From Chitinophagales bacterium (GTDB taxonomy: Bacteria > Bacteroidota > Bacteroidia > Chitinophagales > Chitinophagaceae), in the NCBI GenBank assembly GCA_030832645.1, contig JAURIR010000014.1, positions 1 to 34,599 of the forward strand: 34,599 nucleotides of DNA, read 5' to 3'. This document shows, one piece after another, positions 25,687 to 34,599 of this stretch. The notes beneath the pieces are model-generated. The model searched no databases, had not been told where the DNA came from, and saw only the letters and a program-made list of their open reading frames with translations. Each line of letters begins with the position of its first letter. Positions within the stretch are counted from its first letter, which is position 1. The position numbers were made by a program, and so were the translations under genes.

Positions 25687-28493
25687 TTGGGAATCAAATT
25701 CACGGGCATGATGAATTCCCATTGATTCACATTGGGAGGATTGATAAACTTCTTTGTATCCAGTAATCGACTGTATCGTATACCAAATGATACTGGCTGT
25801 TGATTCCACCATTTTGTATCAAAGTGCAGTTCAACACCAGTGCTCCTCAATTCGAGTGTTTTTCCTGTTCTTAAACTTTTTAAGAACATATCATCATAAA
25901 ATAAGTTGGTTCTAATTCGTCTGAAATAAACGATGTTCCCAATCCCGAGATCTGGATACATCAACGGTAAGTGATAATTGAACGAAAACCTCCACATGCG
26001 AGGATAGTTCAATCCAGAATATCCTCTAGCCATTGCGAAATTATTGGAATAAACATATTGTCTTAATGTATCTCTTGCTTGATAGGCTCCGCTTATATTG
26101 AATGAATGCGTGCGCATCAATCCTGGCAGATAAATCCTTGCCCCACCATAAGACTGGGTTGCCTCGGTTTTTCCAACAGAAGTTCGGTGCTGTAAATTAA
26201 TTACCCAACCAAATCGAGGATTGATCTGCTGGGTTGCCTGCTGCGAAAGCATGGAAGCAACCAACTGCAAATGCAAATAAGAAATGAACTTATCCTTGGT
26301 AGCTGGCTTTGAAGCTGCATCGTAATTGTACACCACGTTGTTGAGCGTGGAAGAAAGATCAAGACTTCTGAAAAATCTTCCACCGTTATTGCTCAGAGGT
26401 ATTCTCAGTCCTAAGTTTCCATTCCATTCATTCCACTTGATATCTCTTGTACTGTCTTTAAAATTCCTGTTGAAGGTATAATTCGTTCCTCCCACTACCC
26501 AAGGATACAATGCACCATATGTTCCATAGGCACCGAATTGATGCGAATGCTCGTTTTGATTGAATTGGTATTGATAACTGGATTGAAAAGTATTCAATAC
26601 ATTTTGACCATACAATGTAAAACTCCAATTGGGATTTTCATAATACGGTCTCCAGCTGTGGATATTGATCAATTTAGTAGATGCCGAATAGCTTGATACT
26701 TCGTATAAACTGTCGCTAACTTTTTCTATGCCGTATTCACTTTCAGGTTGAACCGGATACACAAGTGATAAGGGCTTGAGTGCATTGAGAGTAGTTTTTT
26801 CACTTGGAATTCTACCCGTGAAAAGCTGATCGCCCTCTGCAGTAGGTCGGCTATAAATAATTTTTCCATTAACCTCGTCTATATCTCCTGCATAACTGCC
26901 CGTATTGGAGCTAGACAACAAGCTGAATGATTTTTCGCTGAGATGATACCTCCACATCTCGTTCTTACCCGATTGGGTTACAGTAAACAATAGTTGATTC
27001 TTCGCAATGCGTAAAAAAGCGATTGGCGCTTGAACGAATGGAAACAATTCAGTGAAACTTTCAGTCATCCGATTAAATGCCAGTACGGTACTCTCTCCAT
27101 TTGGTTTTCGTGCAATCAAATAGACCAGTTGATCTTTTTCATCAAAAACAGGATGACTCAATAAATAATTAGTGGGGTGAGCAATAGTCTTTATAGATTT
27201 TTTTGCTGTTGCATCCCAGAATTGAAGTGCAGACCCTCCCTCAACAGGCATTTTGATTGCAACAATAGTTGAACCATCGTGAGATAAATCCGGTGAAAAC
27301 AATCGCTGCTGTATGGTAACACGCGAAGTTGATCTGTCTGCAAGATTAAAAACATATACATCGTTGAACTCTTTCCAATCCCACCTTGCATCGGTAGAAT
27401 AGGCTGTATAGATGATTTTACCGTTTTTAAAATTGAAGTAATCGTCGATTCCAATAAATTTTAAACCAAGCCTTTTAGAATGTTGTGAATCGATCAACAC
27501 CCAATGTGGCAGTTGATTGTATGGTTTTCGAAGCGCCAGAACTGAATCTTTTCCAATCCAAACTGGAAATGAATAATTGACTACTCGCTGCTTATTTTGT
27601 TTAGTGAGTGCCAACTCTGAATCAATATTTGTTGCAGGCGGCAATTGTTCTTTAAATGCTGTGATAGCATCTTTTACAAACTGACTGTAACGAAGACCGG
27701 TGTAACGTTTGATCGCTTTTTGAAAAGGATAAACAATACCTTTAAATTTTGCCGCATCCTGTGTTATTTTTCCCCAAAAAGTATCACCGTATTTTCGATT
27801 TCCGTAAGCTACCAACATATACCCCAATTGGTAGTGATCAGGAACTACGTCCTTCATTGAACCACTTCGTAATTTCTGGTAGCTGTATTTCTTGTTCGCC
27901 GTCCAAATTGAATTGAACGCATCAAAGAAATACGGGATGCGGCCTCTACCCTGAGACAGATATTCTGTTTCGGTATAGACAGCATCGCCCTCAAAAAACC
28001 AGTCTGGGATCGTCATTGCATTGGCAAGTGACTGACCTTCTTGGCCGGCTAACAGGTAGAGAAATTTTGAAATCCCTCTACGGAAATTGCTGTATTGCTG
28101 AACATGGCGGTATTCATGGGTCGACAGATTATCGATCCAGGAGGTAGACCCCAAGTACAAGGAATTTTGGAGGGGATTTAGAAAAAACTCACTCCTCCAG
28201 GGTCCGAGTGACACATAAGCATTTGAAACAAGTGGAAGTGCATGCAATACGATCGGTATTTTATTGTGTATGTTTCCTAAACTGCCCTTGGGATAGCGCT
28301 CCATGGTTGAAACGACATTTGCCAACCGCTGCGCTTCTGCTACTCTTGCTGGCGGAAAGATGACTTTTACTTGTTCGGTTTCCAATTGCTTCCATTTCAG
28401 GGAAGGTGGATTTCCTCCAAAACGCTGAGCATGAGAAGTTGCTGTTTGAAAAAGCAAAAAGAAAGGCAGAAATACGAAGATTATTTGCTTCAC
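25683..28493 (-). CDS. Exported metallopeptidase-like protein with beta-propeller and barrel-like C terminus
   Basis: This 936-residue protein begins with a signal peptide (MKQIIFVFLPFFLLFQTATSHAQ). A gluzincin-like domain follows, with HEYRH (H126, E127, H130) and a downstream WFFEGDAVYTETE whose E168 could be the third zinc ligand. The middle (about 310-620) has repeats of TolB/WD40-like propeller type (LFSPDLSHDGSTIVAIKM). The C-terminal third is rich in alternating aromatic strands typical of an outer-membrane barrel. The start is GTG at 28493, which overlaps the TGA of the upstream PQQ gene and suggests translational coupling. A surface or periplasmic peptidase is inferred; the substrate is unknown. 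Confidence 0.8.
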   Translation of the reverse strand: MKQIIFVFLPFFLLFQTATSHAQRFGGNPPSLKWKQLETEQVKVIFPPARVAEAQRLANVVSTMERYPKGSLGNIHNKIPIVLHALPLVSNAYVSLGPWRSEFFLNPLQNSLYLGSTSWIDNLSTHEYRHVQQYSNFRRGISKFLYLLAGQEGQSLANAMTIPDWFFEGDAVYTETEYLSQGRGRIPYFFDAFNSIWTANKKYSYQKLRSGSMKDVVPDHYQLGYMLVAYGNRKYGDTFWGKITQDAAKFKGIVYPFQKAIKRYTGLRYSQFVKDAITAFKEQLPPATNIDSELALTKQNKQRVVNYSFPVWIGKDSVLALRKPYNQLPHWVLIDSQHSKRLGLKFIGIDDYFNFKNGKIIYTAYSTDARWDWKEFNDVYVFNLADRSTSRVTIQQRLFSPDLSHDGSTIVAIKMPVEGGSALQFWDATAKKSIKTIAHPTNYLLSHPVFDEKDQLVYLIARKPNGESTVLAFNRMTESFTELFPFVQAPIAFLRIAKNQLLFTVTQSGKNEMWRYHLSEKSFSLLSSSNTGSYAGDIDEVNGKIIYSRPTAEGDQLFTGRIPSEKTTLNALKPLSLVYPVQPESEYGIEKVSDSLYEVSSYSASTKLINIHSWRPYYENPNWSFTLYGQNVLNTFQSSYQYQFNQNEHSHQFGAYGTYGALYPWVVGGTNYTFNRNFKDSTRDIKWNEWNGNLGLRIPLSNNGGRFFRSLDLSSTLNNVVYNYDAASKPATKDKFISYLHLQLVASMLSQQATQQINPRFGWVINLQHRTSVGKTEATQSYGGARIYLPGLMRTHSFNISGAYQARDTLRQYVYSNNFAMARGYSGLNYPRMWRFSFNYHLPLMYPDLGIGNIVYFRRIRTNLFYDDMFLKSLRTGKTLELRSTGVELHFDTKWWNQQPVSFGIRYSRLLDTKKFINPPNVNQWEFIMPVNLIPN

Positions 28494-30586
28494 GGCTTTT
28501 GAGATTTCAATCGATAAGCAATAAAACTGTCTCCTTTTTTCATTCCAAGTTTAGCACCTCCTACTGATAATACAATATATTGAATACCGTTTACTTCATA
28601 GGTGCTTGATGAAGCAAAACTTGATGTTGGTAGTACGGTTTCCCAGATCAGTTTCCCAGTCTTTTTATCAAAGGCCCTGAACATGCTATCCTTGGTAGCT
28701 GCAATAAAAAACAAACCACCTTTTGTAACGATTCCGCCCCCATAATTTTCGGTTCCAGTAACAGACATCCCTTTCGCGGACAACTCTTTAAACTCACCCA
28801 AAGGTCGTTGCCAAACATGCTCACCGGTATTCAAATCAATGGCTGTAAGTGTTCCCCAGGGAGGGGTAATAGCAGGATACCCATTTTTGTCAAGGAATTT
28901 ATTGTACCCATCAAACGTATAAGGGATGGAAGAGTATTCAACTTCTTTGTTACCCACTGCCTCCTTGGGCTCAGTCTTCAAAAGAAAGTCAACCAAGGCC
29001 TTTTTATCTGCAGAAGTTATCTGCGGGAAGCCGGGCATCATCCCCTTACCTCCACCAATTATCTTTTCTACATATAAACGACTCCTTCGGCTTGCTATCC
29101 CCACCAAGGAGGGGTATCCACTCTTTTCATTCCCCTGTAAATCACTTCGATGACAGCTTATACAATACTTTATATATATTTTGTTACCATATGATAATGA
29201 ACGATTTGTATTATTTTTTACAGCGTCGTTTAGCTTTAGAATCCAAGGCATTTCATTTGCATTGACGTAGAGATATCCCGTCTCTGGGTCAAAGGCTGCA
29301 CCACCCCATTCCCCACCCCCGTCAAAACCAGGGAAGATGATTGTTCCTTCCTTGGAAGGGGGATCATACAGATTCTTCCGGTATCCCCTAAACCGCTGCA
29401 TCAATTCATCATAATTTTCTGCCGAGGGATTTATATCTCTTTCCGAAAGCAAATTGCGTGCGAAAGGCTTTGGTATTCGGGGAATGGGTTGCGTTGGCGA
29501 AAGAACCTCACCCTCTACTCCATCCGTGGTAACAGGAAGTTCATCGATGGGAAAAACCGGCTTACCTGTTTCTCTTTCAAAAACGAATACAAAACCTTGC
29601 TTAGTGATCTGAGCCACCGCATCAATCATCCTTCCGTTTCGCTTGATTCTGATCAAGTTAGGTGGTGCTGGAAGGTCCCTGTCCCATACATCATGGTGTG
29701 TAAATTGATAATGCCATATCCGCTTACCGGTATTGGCATCCAATGCCAGAAGGCAATTGGCAAACAAGTTATCTCCTTTGCGATTTCCTCCATAAAAGTC
29801 GAATGCAGCTGAGCCTGTAGGCACAAATAGCATCTCGCGCTCTCTGTCAATGCTCATCCCTGCCCATGTATTGGCCCCACCCACCTCTTCGTTGGTGTAA
29901 TTATCTTTCTCCCAGGTTTCGTAGCCGAATTCACCCGGACCAGGAATCGTCTTGAAGACCCATTGAAGAGAACCGGTTTTTATATCAAAGCACTGAATGT
30001 ATCCAGGGGCAGCACCAGCAGATTCAGACAAATGAAGTGGTATGATGATTGAATGCTTGAAGACGGTACCCGGTGTTGGAGCGGCAACAAATCGGTCCTT
30101 GGCCTTTTCTCCCAGTCCCGTTTTTAAATCCACCCGCCCGCTGTCTCCAAAAGAATGAATCAGCTTTCCATCCATCGCGTTCAAGGCATACAAATAATGG
30201 CCTGCACTGAATAAAATTCGCTGATCGCTTCCCTCTCTCCAATACACCACTCCTCTGCTTTTGCTGAACCACTCTTTGCTGCTGGCATTGTTGTACCGCC
30301 ATTTTTCCTGTCCAGTAGCAGCATCCAGTGCAATCACCTCTACAGAAGCGGTGGCAACATACATGACTCCGTCCACAATGATAGGATTGCATTGCATTTG
30401 TCCACTGGTATCCCCCGTATGAAACTCCCATGCTTTCTCCAATTGGTTGACGTTGTTGGTATTGATTTGATCCAGAGTGGAATAATGGTTTCGTTCTGGT
30501 CCACCTAAATACTCTCTCCACTCAACTGCCGATTTGCAAGAACAAAAGAGCATTGCAGTGGCAATTAAAAAAGCAATAGTTTTCAT
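28490..30586 (-). CDS. PQQ-dependent dehydrogenase lipoprotein with inserted cytochrome c domain
   Basis: The 698-residue quinoprotein likely oxidises an alcohol or sugar in the periplasm and passes electrons to its own heme. It has a lipoprotein signal (MKTIAFLIATAMLFCSC). An eight-bladed PQQ propeller is split: blades occupy about 25-455 and 555-698, with characteristic TGQEKW and TGKLIWE blade ends. A cytochrome c domain is inserted at about 461-545, with CISCH (475-479) and a likely Met ligand in GMMPGF. THHDVWDRD (296-304) matches the quinoprotein glucose dehydrogenase family. I chose ATG at 30586 because it opens the lipoprotein signal; the upstream in-frame extension lacks family similarity. 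No PQQ biosynthesis genes are in the window. Confidence 0.9.
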   Translation of the reverse strand: MKTIAFLIATAMLFCSCKSAVEWREYLGGPERNHYSTLDQINTNNVNQLEKAWEFHTGDTSGQMQCNPIIVDGVMYVATASVEVIALDAATGQEKWRYNNASSKEWFSKSRGVVYWREGSDQRILFSAGHYLYALNAMDGKLIHSFGDSGRVDLKTGLGEKAKDRFVAAPTPGTVFKHSIIIPLHLSESAGAAPGYIQCFDIKTGSLQWVFKTIPGPGEFGYETWEKDNYTNEEVGGANTWAGMSIDREREMLFVPTGSAAFDFYGGNRKGDNLFANCLLALDANTGKRIWHYQFTHHDVWDRDLPAPPNLIRIKRNGRMIDAVAQITKQGFVFVFERETGKPVFPIDELPVTTDGVEGEVLSPTQPIPRIPKPFARNLLSERDINPSAENYDELMQRFRGYRKNLYDPPSKEGTIIFPGFDGGGEWGGAAFDPETGYLYVNANEMPWILKLNDAVKNNTNRSLSYGNKIYIKYCISCHRSDLQGNEKSGYPSLVGIASRRSRLYVEKIIGGGKGMMPGFPQITSADKKALVDFLLKTEPKEAVGNKEVEYSSIPYTFDGYNKFLDKNGYPAITPPWGTLTAIDLNTGEHVWQRPLGEFKELSAKGMSVTGTENYGGGIVTKGGLFFIAATKDSMFRAFDKKTGKLIWETVLPTSSFASSSTYEVNGIQYIVLSVGGAKLGMKKGDSFIAYRLKSQKP

Positions 30587-30657
30587 GACATGCGTATTGA
30601 TTCTAAATTTAATCACTAAACCACACTTGAAATAAGATTTGCTGTAATTTGTTGCCC

Positions 30658-31182
30658 ATGAATGAAAAGATTGAAATACGTCCGCTGAACCCCGGAGAAT
30701 TAGCAATTATTCAACAGCTTAGCAATGATATTTGGAAAAAGGTATATACCAGCATCATCTCACTCGATCAGATTGAATACATGCTCGATCTCATATACAG
30801 TGAAGAGGCATTGTTAAAGCAAATTCACGAGCAGCAGCATTCTTTTTTATTGGTTCTCATCGATAACAAACCTGTTGGCTATGCCTCCTTTTCATTGAAG
30901 GCTCCCTCTTTGCCTGGCCTCTATCGGTTACATAAACTATACCTCGAACCTGCCTACCATGGCAAAGGAATCGGCAAATCAATGATGGATTATATCATCC
31001 GCTCTATTGTTCCATTGGGTGCCAGTGAATTAGAGTTGAATGTAAACAAGTACAATCCGACTTTATCGTTCTACAAAAAGCTTGGATTCAGCATAGATAG
31101 TGAGACCATCATTGACATTGGGAACGGATATGTAATGGATGATTATATCATGAAGCTGGAACTGGTAAAATATCCAATATAA
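30658..31182 (+). CDS. GNAT family N-acetyltransferase
   Basis: This 174-residue protein has the GNAT fold: IEIRPLNPGEL at the start, then the acetyl-CoA-binding segment LYLEPAYHGKGIGKSMMDYI and ELNVNKYNPTLSFYKKLGF. The last of these is the usual C-terminal Asn/Tyr motif. It would transfer an acetyl group from acetyl-CoA to an amine; the substrate cannot be named. The ATG at 30658 is preferred over TTG at 30649. It is divergent from the PQQ gene with 71 bp between the starts, and is probably cytoplasmic. Confidence 0.92.
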   Translation: MNEKIEIRPLNPGELAIIQQLSNDIWKKVYTSIISLDQIEYMLDLIYSEEALLKQIHEQQHSFLLVLIDNKPVGYASFSLKAPSLPGLYRLHKLYLEPAYHGKGIGKSMMDYIIRSIVPLGASELELNVNKYNPTLSFYKKLGFSIDSETIIDIGNGYVMDDYIMKLELVKYPI

Positions 31183-31214
31183 TTGGGCATTTAATTCATT
31201 TAATTATAGCTTTG
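31183..31214 (+). promoter_or_regulatory. Putative promoter of ahcY
   Basis: TAGCTTTG at 31207-31214 matches the -7 consensus TAnnTTTG exactly. TTG at 31183-31185 stands 21 nt upstream of it. The leader to the ahcY ATG is then only about 12-18 nt, too short for a riboswitch. Confidence 0.7.
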
Positions 31215-31232
31215 CCAAAATTTTAAAAGTTT

Positions 31233-32561
31233 ATGGCAACGACCGCACAACACCAACTCGACTTTACTCTCAAGAACAAAGTAAAAGATATAACACTTGC
31301 TGAATGGGGAAGAAAAGAAATCCGTTTGGCAGAAGCAGAAATGCCGGGATTGATGGCCATCCGTAAAGAGTACGGACCTTCTCAACCATTGAAAGGAGCA
31401 AGAGTTGCAGGATGTTTGCACATGACCATTCAAACAGCCGTGTTGATTGAAACATTGGTAGCATTGGGCGCTGAAGTAAAATGGAGTTCTTGTAATATAT
31501 TCTCTACGCAAGATCATGCCGCTGCTGCCATTGCAGCTGCAGGTATTGGAGTATTTGCATGGAAAGGTCAAACCATTGAAGAAGCTGATTGGTGTATTGA
31601 ACAAACATTGTTCTTTGGTGGTGCAGATCGCCCGTTGAACATGATTTTGGACGACGGTGGCGATTTAACAAATATTGTATTGGACAAATACCCAGAATTG
31701 GTACAACATGTTAAAGGTATTTCTGAAGAAACCACTACGGGTGTTCACAGATTGTATGAGCGTGTTGCAAAAGGTACTTTGCCTATGCCTGCTATCAACG
31801 TGAACGACTCCGTTACCAAATCTAAATTCGATAATAAATACGGTTGTAAAGAATCATTGGTAGATGCTATCAGAAGAGCTACCGATGTAATGCTCGCTGG
31901 TAAAGTTGCAGTTGTTGGTGGATACGGTGACGTTGGGAAAGGATCTGCAGCATCTCTTGCTGGTGCTGGATGCCGTGTAATAGTTACAGAAATCGATCCA
32001 ATCTGTGCGTTGCAAGCAGCCATGGATGGATTCGAAGTAAAGAAGATGGCGGATGCTGTTAAAGAAGCAGACATCGTTGTTACAGCTTCTGGTTGCCGTG
32101 ATTTGATTACTGGCGAACACTTCAAATTGATGAAGGACAAAACCATCGTTTGTAATATTGGTCACTTTGATATTGAAATCGACGTTGCTTGGTTGAATAC
32201 CAACTATGGTCATACAAAAGATACCATCAAACCTCAAGTAGACATTTACAACGTGGATGGAAACGATATCATCCTTCTTGCAGAAGGTCGCTTGGTAAAC
32301 CTTGGTTGTGCAACAGGACACCCTAGCTTTGTAATGAGTAACTCGTTTACGAACCAAACACTTGCTCAGATTGAGTTGTGGACCAACCACAAAAACTACG
32401 ACAAAAACGTTTACGTACTACCTAAACACCTCGATGAGAAGGTAGCAAGATTGCACTTGTCGAAGATTGGAGTGGAATTGGATGTACTCAGCAAAGATCA
32501 AGCCGACTATTTGGGTATTCCTCAAAACGGCCCATTCAAGTCTGAACACTATCGTTATTAA
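31233..32561 (+). CDS. ahcY: Adenosylhomocysteinase
   Basis: The 442-residue enzyme hydrolyses S-adenosylhomocysteine to homocysteine and adenosine, relieving inhibition of methyltransferases. Family landmarks are CLHMTIQTA (His 63), [13 protein letters not shown] (Glu 166), and the NAD-binding motif [13 protein letters not shown] (GGYGDVGKG at 229-237). Also present are [10 protein letters not shown] (about 363-372) and the conserved C-terminal KSEHYRY. Length and ends are normal for the family. It has its own promoter, and pdxJ follows after 6 bp, so the two are probably co-transcribed. The pathway is the cytoplasmic activated methyl cycle. Confidence 0.99.
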   Translation: MATTAQHQLDFTLKNKVKDITLAEWGRKEIRLAEAEMPGLMAIRKEYGPSQPLKGARVAGCLHMTIQTAVLIETLVALGAEVKWSSCNIFSTQDHAAAAIAAAGIGVFAWKGQTIEEADWCIEQTLFFGGADRPLNMILDDGGDLTNIVLDKYPELVQHVKGISEETTTGVHRLYERVAKGTLPMPAINVNDSVTKSKFDNKYGCKESLVDAIRRATDVMLAGKVAVVGGYGDVGKGSAASLAGAGCRVIVTEIDPICALQAAMDGFEVKKMADAVKEADIVVTASGCRDLITGEHFKLMKDKTIVCNIGHFDIEIDVAWLNTNYGHTKDTIKPQVDIYNVDGNDIILLAEGRLVNLGCATGHPSFVMSNSFTNQTLAQIELWTNHKNYDKNVYVLPKHLDEKVARLHLSKIGVELDVLSKDQADYLGIPQNGPFKSEHYRY

Positions 32562-32567
32562 TCGCTT

Positions 32568-33287
32568 ATGACTCGTCTCTCAGTAAATATCAATAAGATT
32601 GCAACACTGAGAAATAGCAGAGGCGGCAACAATCCTGATCTCATAAAGACTGCATTGGATGCAGAAAGATTTGGTGCCGAGGGCATCACTGTGCATCCCC
32701 GCCCGGATGAACGTCACATTCGCTATGAAGATGTAAGAGGATTAAAAAAAGTACTTACTACCGAGTTTAACATTGAGGGAAATTGCAGAGAACAGAAATT
32801 CGTAGACCTGGTGCTGGAGGTAAAACCCGCTCAAGTAACACTTGTTCCTGATGCCGACAATCAATTAACCTCTGATCATGGATGGGATACCGTGGTACAC
32901 AAAAATTACCTCGCTGAAATGGTCACCCTTTTCAAAAATGCTGGCATCAGAACAAGTATCTTTTGCAATCCGGATGTTCGCATGGTGGAAGGCGCTAAAG
33001 CAACTGGAACCGACAGAATTGAGTTGTATACAGAGGCCTACGCCAAAGGTTACAAAAAAGATCCCTCCATGGCAATAGCTCCTTATTTAGAGGCCTCAAA
33101 AAAGGCACATGAACTCGGAATTGGAATCAATGCAGGACATGACCTGGATTTGCATAATCTTAACTTTCTGGTTAAAAATATTCCCTACCTTGATGAAGTG
33201 AGTATAGGGCATGCACTGATATGTGATGCACTTTACTTTGGTTTAGAAAACACTATTCAATTGTATAAAAGAAAACTTCAACAATAA
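32568..33287 (+). CDS. pdxJ: Pyridoxine 5'-phosphate synthase
   Basis: The 239-residue TIM-barrel enzyme condenses 1-deoxyxylulose 5-phosphate with 3-amino-2-oxopropyl phosphate to form pyridoxine 5'-phosphate. Landmarks are [18 protein letters not shown] at the N terminus, [13 protein letters not shown] (catalytic-site His and Arg), FNIEGNC, the VTLVPD strand, and the [12 protein letters not shown] phosphate-binding loop near residue 190. It indicates the DXP-dependent vitamin B6 route. ATG at 32568 is 6 bp after ahcY. PLP synthesis next to the methyl cycle gene is a plausible functional pairing, though the pairing is inference. Confidence 0.98.
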   Translation: MTRLSVNINKIATLRNSRGGNNPDLIKTALDAERFGAEGITVHPRPDERHIRYEDVRGLKKVLTTEFNIEGNCREQKFVDLVLEVKPAQVTLVPDADNQLTSDHGWDTVVHKNYLAEMVTLFKNAGIRTSIFCNPDVRMVEGAKATGTDRIELYTEAYAKGYKKDPSMAIAPYLEASKKAHELGIGINAGHDLDLHNLNFLVKNIPYLDEVSIGHALICDALYFGLENTIQLYKRKLQQ

Positions 33288-33312
33288 TCATCTCATAAAA
33301 AAAAGCACGTAT

Positions 33313-33819
33313 ATGAAAAGGATTTTATTAGGTCTATTCGCACTTGTAGCCATCGCAACCACTACAAATGTTTTCGCACAACAACCTCCTGCTAGTCCCG
33401 CTTCCTCTGCATCAGGCAAAATCGGAAACGCAACCATCACCATCAACTACGGATCACCTTCTGTGAAAGGAAGAGCAATTTGGGGAGAATTGGTTCCCTA
33501 TGGCAAAGTATGGAGAACAGGTGCCAACAAAGCAACCACATTTGAAACAGATGCCGATATTACTGTAGAAGGTCACCCATTGAAAAAAGGGAAATACGGT
33601 TTGTTCACAATTCCTGAGCAAAACGAATGGACCATCGTATTCAATAAAACCGCTGATCAATGGGGATCGTTCAACTACAAGCAAGAAGACGATGTACTTC
33701 GAGTGAAAGTTAAACCAAGTGCAGGTAAAGAGTTGGTAGAATCATTGAAATTCGAAGTTGGCAAGAACAATGTTACCATGAAATGGGAAAAACTCTCCGT
33801 TTCGTTTGGAGTAAAATAA
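33313..33819 (+). CDS. DUF2911 family exported protein
   Basis: The 168-residue protein has a signal peptide (MKRILLGLFALVAIATTTNVFA) and then the DUF2911 core, from about residue 38 (GKIGNATITINYGSPSVKG) through GKVWRTGANKATTF and GKYGLFTIP to the end. The family is common in Bacteroidota and of unknown function; its compact beta-rich shape suggests a periplasmic ligand-binding role, but that is only inference. No lipobox is seen. It lies 25 bp after pdxJ and may be the last gene of that operon. A strong terminator follows. Confidence 0.93.
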   Translation: MKRILLGLFALVAIATTTNVFAQQPPASPASSASGKIGNATITINYGSPSVKGRAIWGELVPYGKVWRTGANKATTFETDADITVEGHPLKKGKYGLFTIPEQNEWTIVFNKTADQWGSFNYKQEDDVLRVKVKPSAGKELVESLKFEVGKNNVTMKWEKLSVSFGVK

Positions 33820-33836
33820 TATATCTCACAAATTAT

Positions 33837-33865
33837 AAAAAGAGCATCCATTGGATGCTCTTTTT
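33837..33865. terminator. Strong bidirectional terminator
   Basis: The perfect 13-bp inverted repeat AAAAAGAGCATCC/GGATGCTCTTTTT, with loop ATT and T runs on both strands, sits between the convergent DUF2911 and esterase genes. The right arm's last two bases overlap the esterase stop codon. Confidence 0.9.
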
Positions 33866-34599
33866 ATTTTGTCAACAGCCATTGAAGAAATTCAGGAATG
33901 GCTACTTTCCAAGTGGCGATATCGTGTTTACCCTCTGGTAGCTCTACGTATTCGATCTGTTTCCCTTTTTGGAATCCGAGTTTTTCAAGTTCCTTGATAA
34001 TATCCAATGCATCGTCAATGGAATCGATGATTCCATTCTTGTTTCGATCGGCCTTTTCATCCAGCGCACCAGTTTGAAAATAAAATCGCTGATGAGGTTG
34101 AACACACTTGGTTCTAATTTTTGCGTGCATGATTCGATCTCTTTCTTCTACATATCCCTCGTTCAAATCTTTTGATCTCCACCAAAAGGACCCGCTGAAA
34201 ACGCCTGCTGCGCTGAATTCCATTGGATAATCCATCGCCATATCAAATGCCATCAATCCACCAAGCGAAAATCCTGCAATGTATTTGTTTCTGAAACGAA
34301 TTGGAGAATAAGAAGTATGGATATGAGGAAGCAACTCTTCCAAAACGAATTTTGAGTAAAGAAATGCTTTAGCACCCCTATTCATGTAATCAGGAATTCC
34401 AGCAACCCCGTACTCCTGCTTTCTTTCAATCCCAGCATGAAGACCAAGAACAATCATCGAATGAGTTGGACCGATAGACCTCTTTAAAATGGAATGAAAA
34501 TTCATTTTTAACAAGTCCTGTCCATCGTTGAACAACAAGAGATCCGTCTGTTTGTCTTTTAAAGATTCTATATCCCCGTACACATCTATCAATACGGGT
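33864..34599 (-). CDS. Esterase of the alpha/beta-hydrolase fold, 5'-truncated by the window edge
   Basis: The visible 245 or so residues form an esterase D/enterochelin-esterase-like alpha/beta hydrolase. The nucleophile elbow is GFSLGG and a final ELPEGKHD supplies the likely catalytic His. TDLLLFNDGQDL near the visible start is typical of the first core strands, so little is missing. The frame is open to the window edge; upstream of the TTG at 34592 it reads Pro-Val, so the true start is probably outside. No signal peptide can be judged. The substrate is unknown; the family hydrolyses carboxylic esters or peptide-like siderophores. It is convergent with the DUF2911 gene. Confidence 0.85.
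   Translation of the reverse strand, partial: PVLIDVYGDIESLKDKQTDLLLFNDGQDLLKMNFHSILKRSIGPTHSMIVLGLHAGIERKQEYGVAGIPDYMNRGAKAFLYSKFVLEELLPHIHTSYSPIRFRNKYIAGFSLGGLMAFDMAMDYPMEFSAAGVFSGSFWWRSKDLNEGYVEERDRIMHAKIRTKCVQPHQRFYFQTGALDEKADRNKNGIIDSIDDALDIIKELEKLGFQKGKQIEYVELPEGKHDIATWKVAIPEFLQWLLTK

Noticed and set aside
30024-30521. 165-codon open frame in another frame of the PQQ dehydrogenase
   Set aside because: The PQQ propeller frame is clearly coding across this stretch; the other frame gives a low-complexity product rich in Gly, Arg and Cys.
31183-31232. Possible SAH or SAM riboswitch before ahcY
   Set aside because: With a promoter at 31183-31214, the leader is under 20 nt and holds no aptamer-like structure.
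31854-32390. 178-codon open frame antisense to ahcY
   Set aside because: It is wholly inside a clear, conserved enzyme gene on the other strand; its product is unlike any family I recognise.
1-34599. CRISPR array, phage region or insertion sequence
   Set aside because: No regularly spaced repeats, capsid or tail genes, transposase or integrase were seen on either strand.

Overview
The window looks like a chromosomal segment of a Bacteroidota bacterium, most likely of the Chitinophagaceae or a close relative. Four signs support this: a type B T9SS (gliding-type) C-terminal sorting domain, a TonB-dependent receptor with a carboxypeptidase-regulatory-like N-terminal domain, promoter elements of the TAnnTTTG type, and few Shine-Dalgarno sites with several TTG/GTG starts. 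Base composition is AT-leaning throughout, except for a short GC-rich hairpin block near 18.02-18.07 kb. No phage, classical insertion sequence or CRISPR array is visible.

Layout: 1-3307 (+) is the end of a DUF1501 gene followed by a multidomain membrane cytochrome, a module best known from Planctomycetes. 3330-5264 (+) is dnaG. It converges on a minus-strand pair, priA and a plsC-type acyltransferase (5267-8521). mtaB (8556-9821, +) converges on a secreted M20/AbgB-like amidohydrolase and valS (9822-13972, -). 14124-15991 (+) holds a small eRF1-like protein of unknown role and a DnaQ-exonuclease/GIY-YIG fusion. On the minus strand, 15988-17570 holds clpS, tRNA-Val(GAC) and a Gfo/Idh/MocA oxidoreductase. 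Then comes tRNA-Val(UAC) with a small GIY-YIG nuclease gene, two tandem GC-rich hairpins and a second copy of the tRNA 3' end plus terminator (17652-18122). 18122-22366 (-) is a 1414-residue T9SS-secreted PKD protein. 22523-25686 (+) holds a nitroreductase and a TonB-dependent receptor, converging on a metallopeptidase/propeller protein and a PQQ/cytochrome c dehydrogenase (25683-30586, -). 30658-33819 (+) holds a GNAT acetyltransferase, ahcY, pdxJ and a DUF2911 protein. The window ends inside a minus-strand esterase.

Much of the content is housekeeping: replication priming and restart (dnaG, priA), tRNA charging and modification (valS, two tRNA-Val, mtaB), phospholipid synthesis, the methyl cycle (ahcY), vitamin B6 (pdxJ) and proteolysis adaptation (clpS). 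The rest serves the cell envelope: TonB import, T9SS secretion, PQQ oxidation and periplasmic cytochromes.

The most interesting structure is at 17.65-18.12 kb. A compact GIY-YIG gene lies between two 49-bp direct repeats, each carrying the T-loop to 3' end of tRNA-Val and its terminator. This has the architecture of a very small integrative element targeting a tRNA gene, but with a GIY-YIG nuclease in place of an integrase. Other notable points are the clustering of valS with both valine tRNA genes, a tRNA whose 3' trailer is the leader of clpS, and convergent gene pairs packed so tightly that stop codons share a CTAG.
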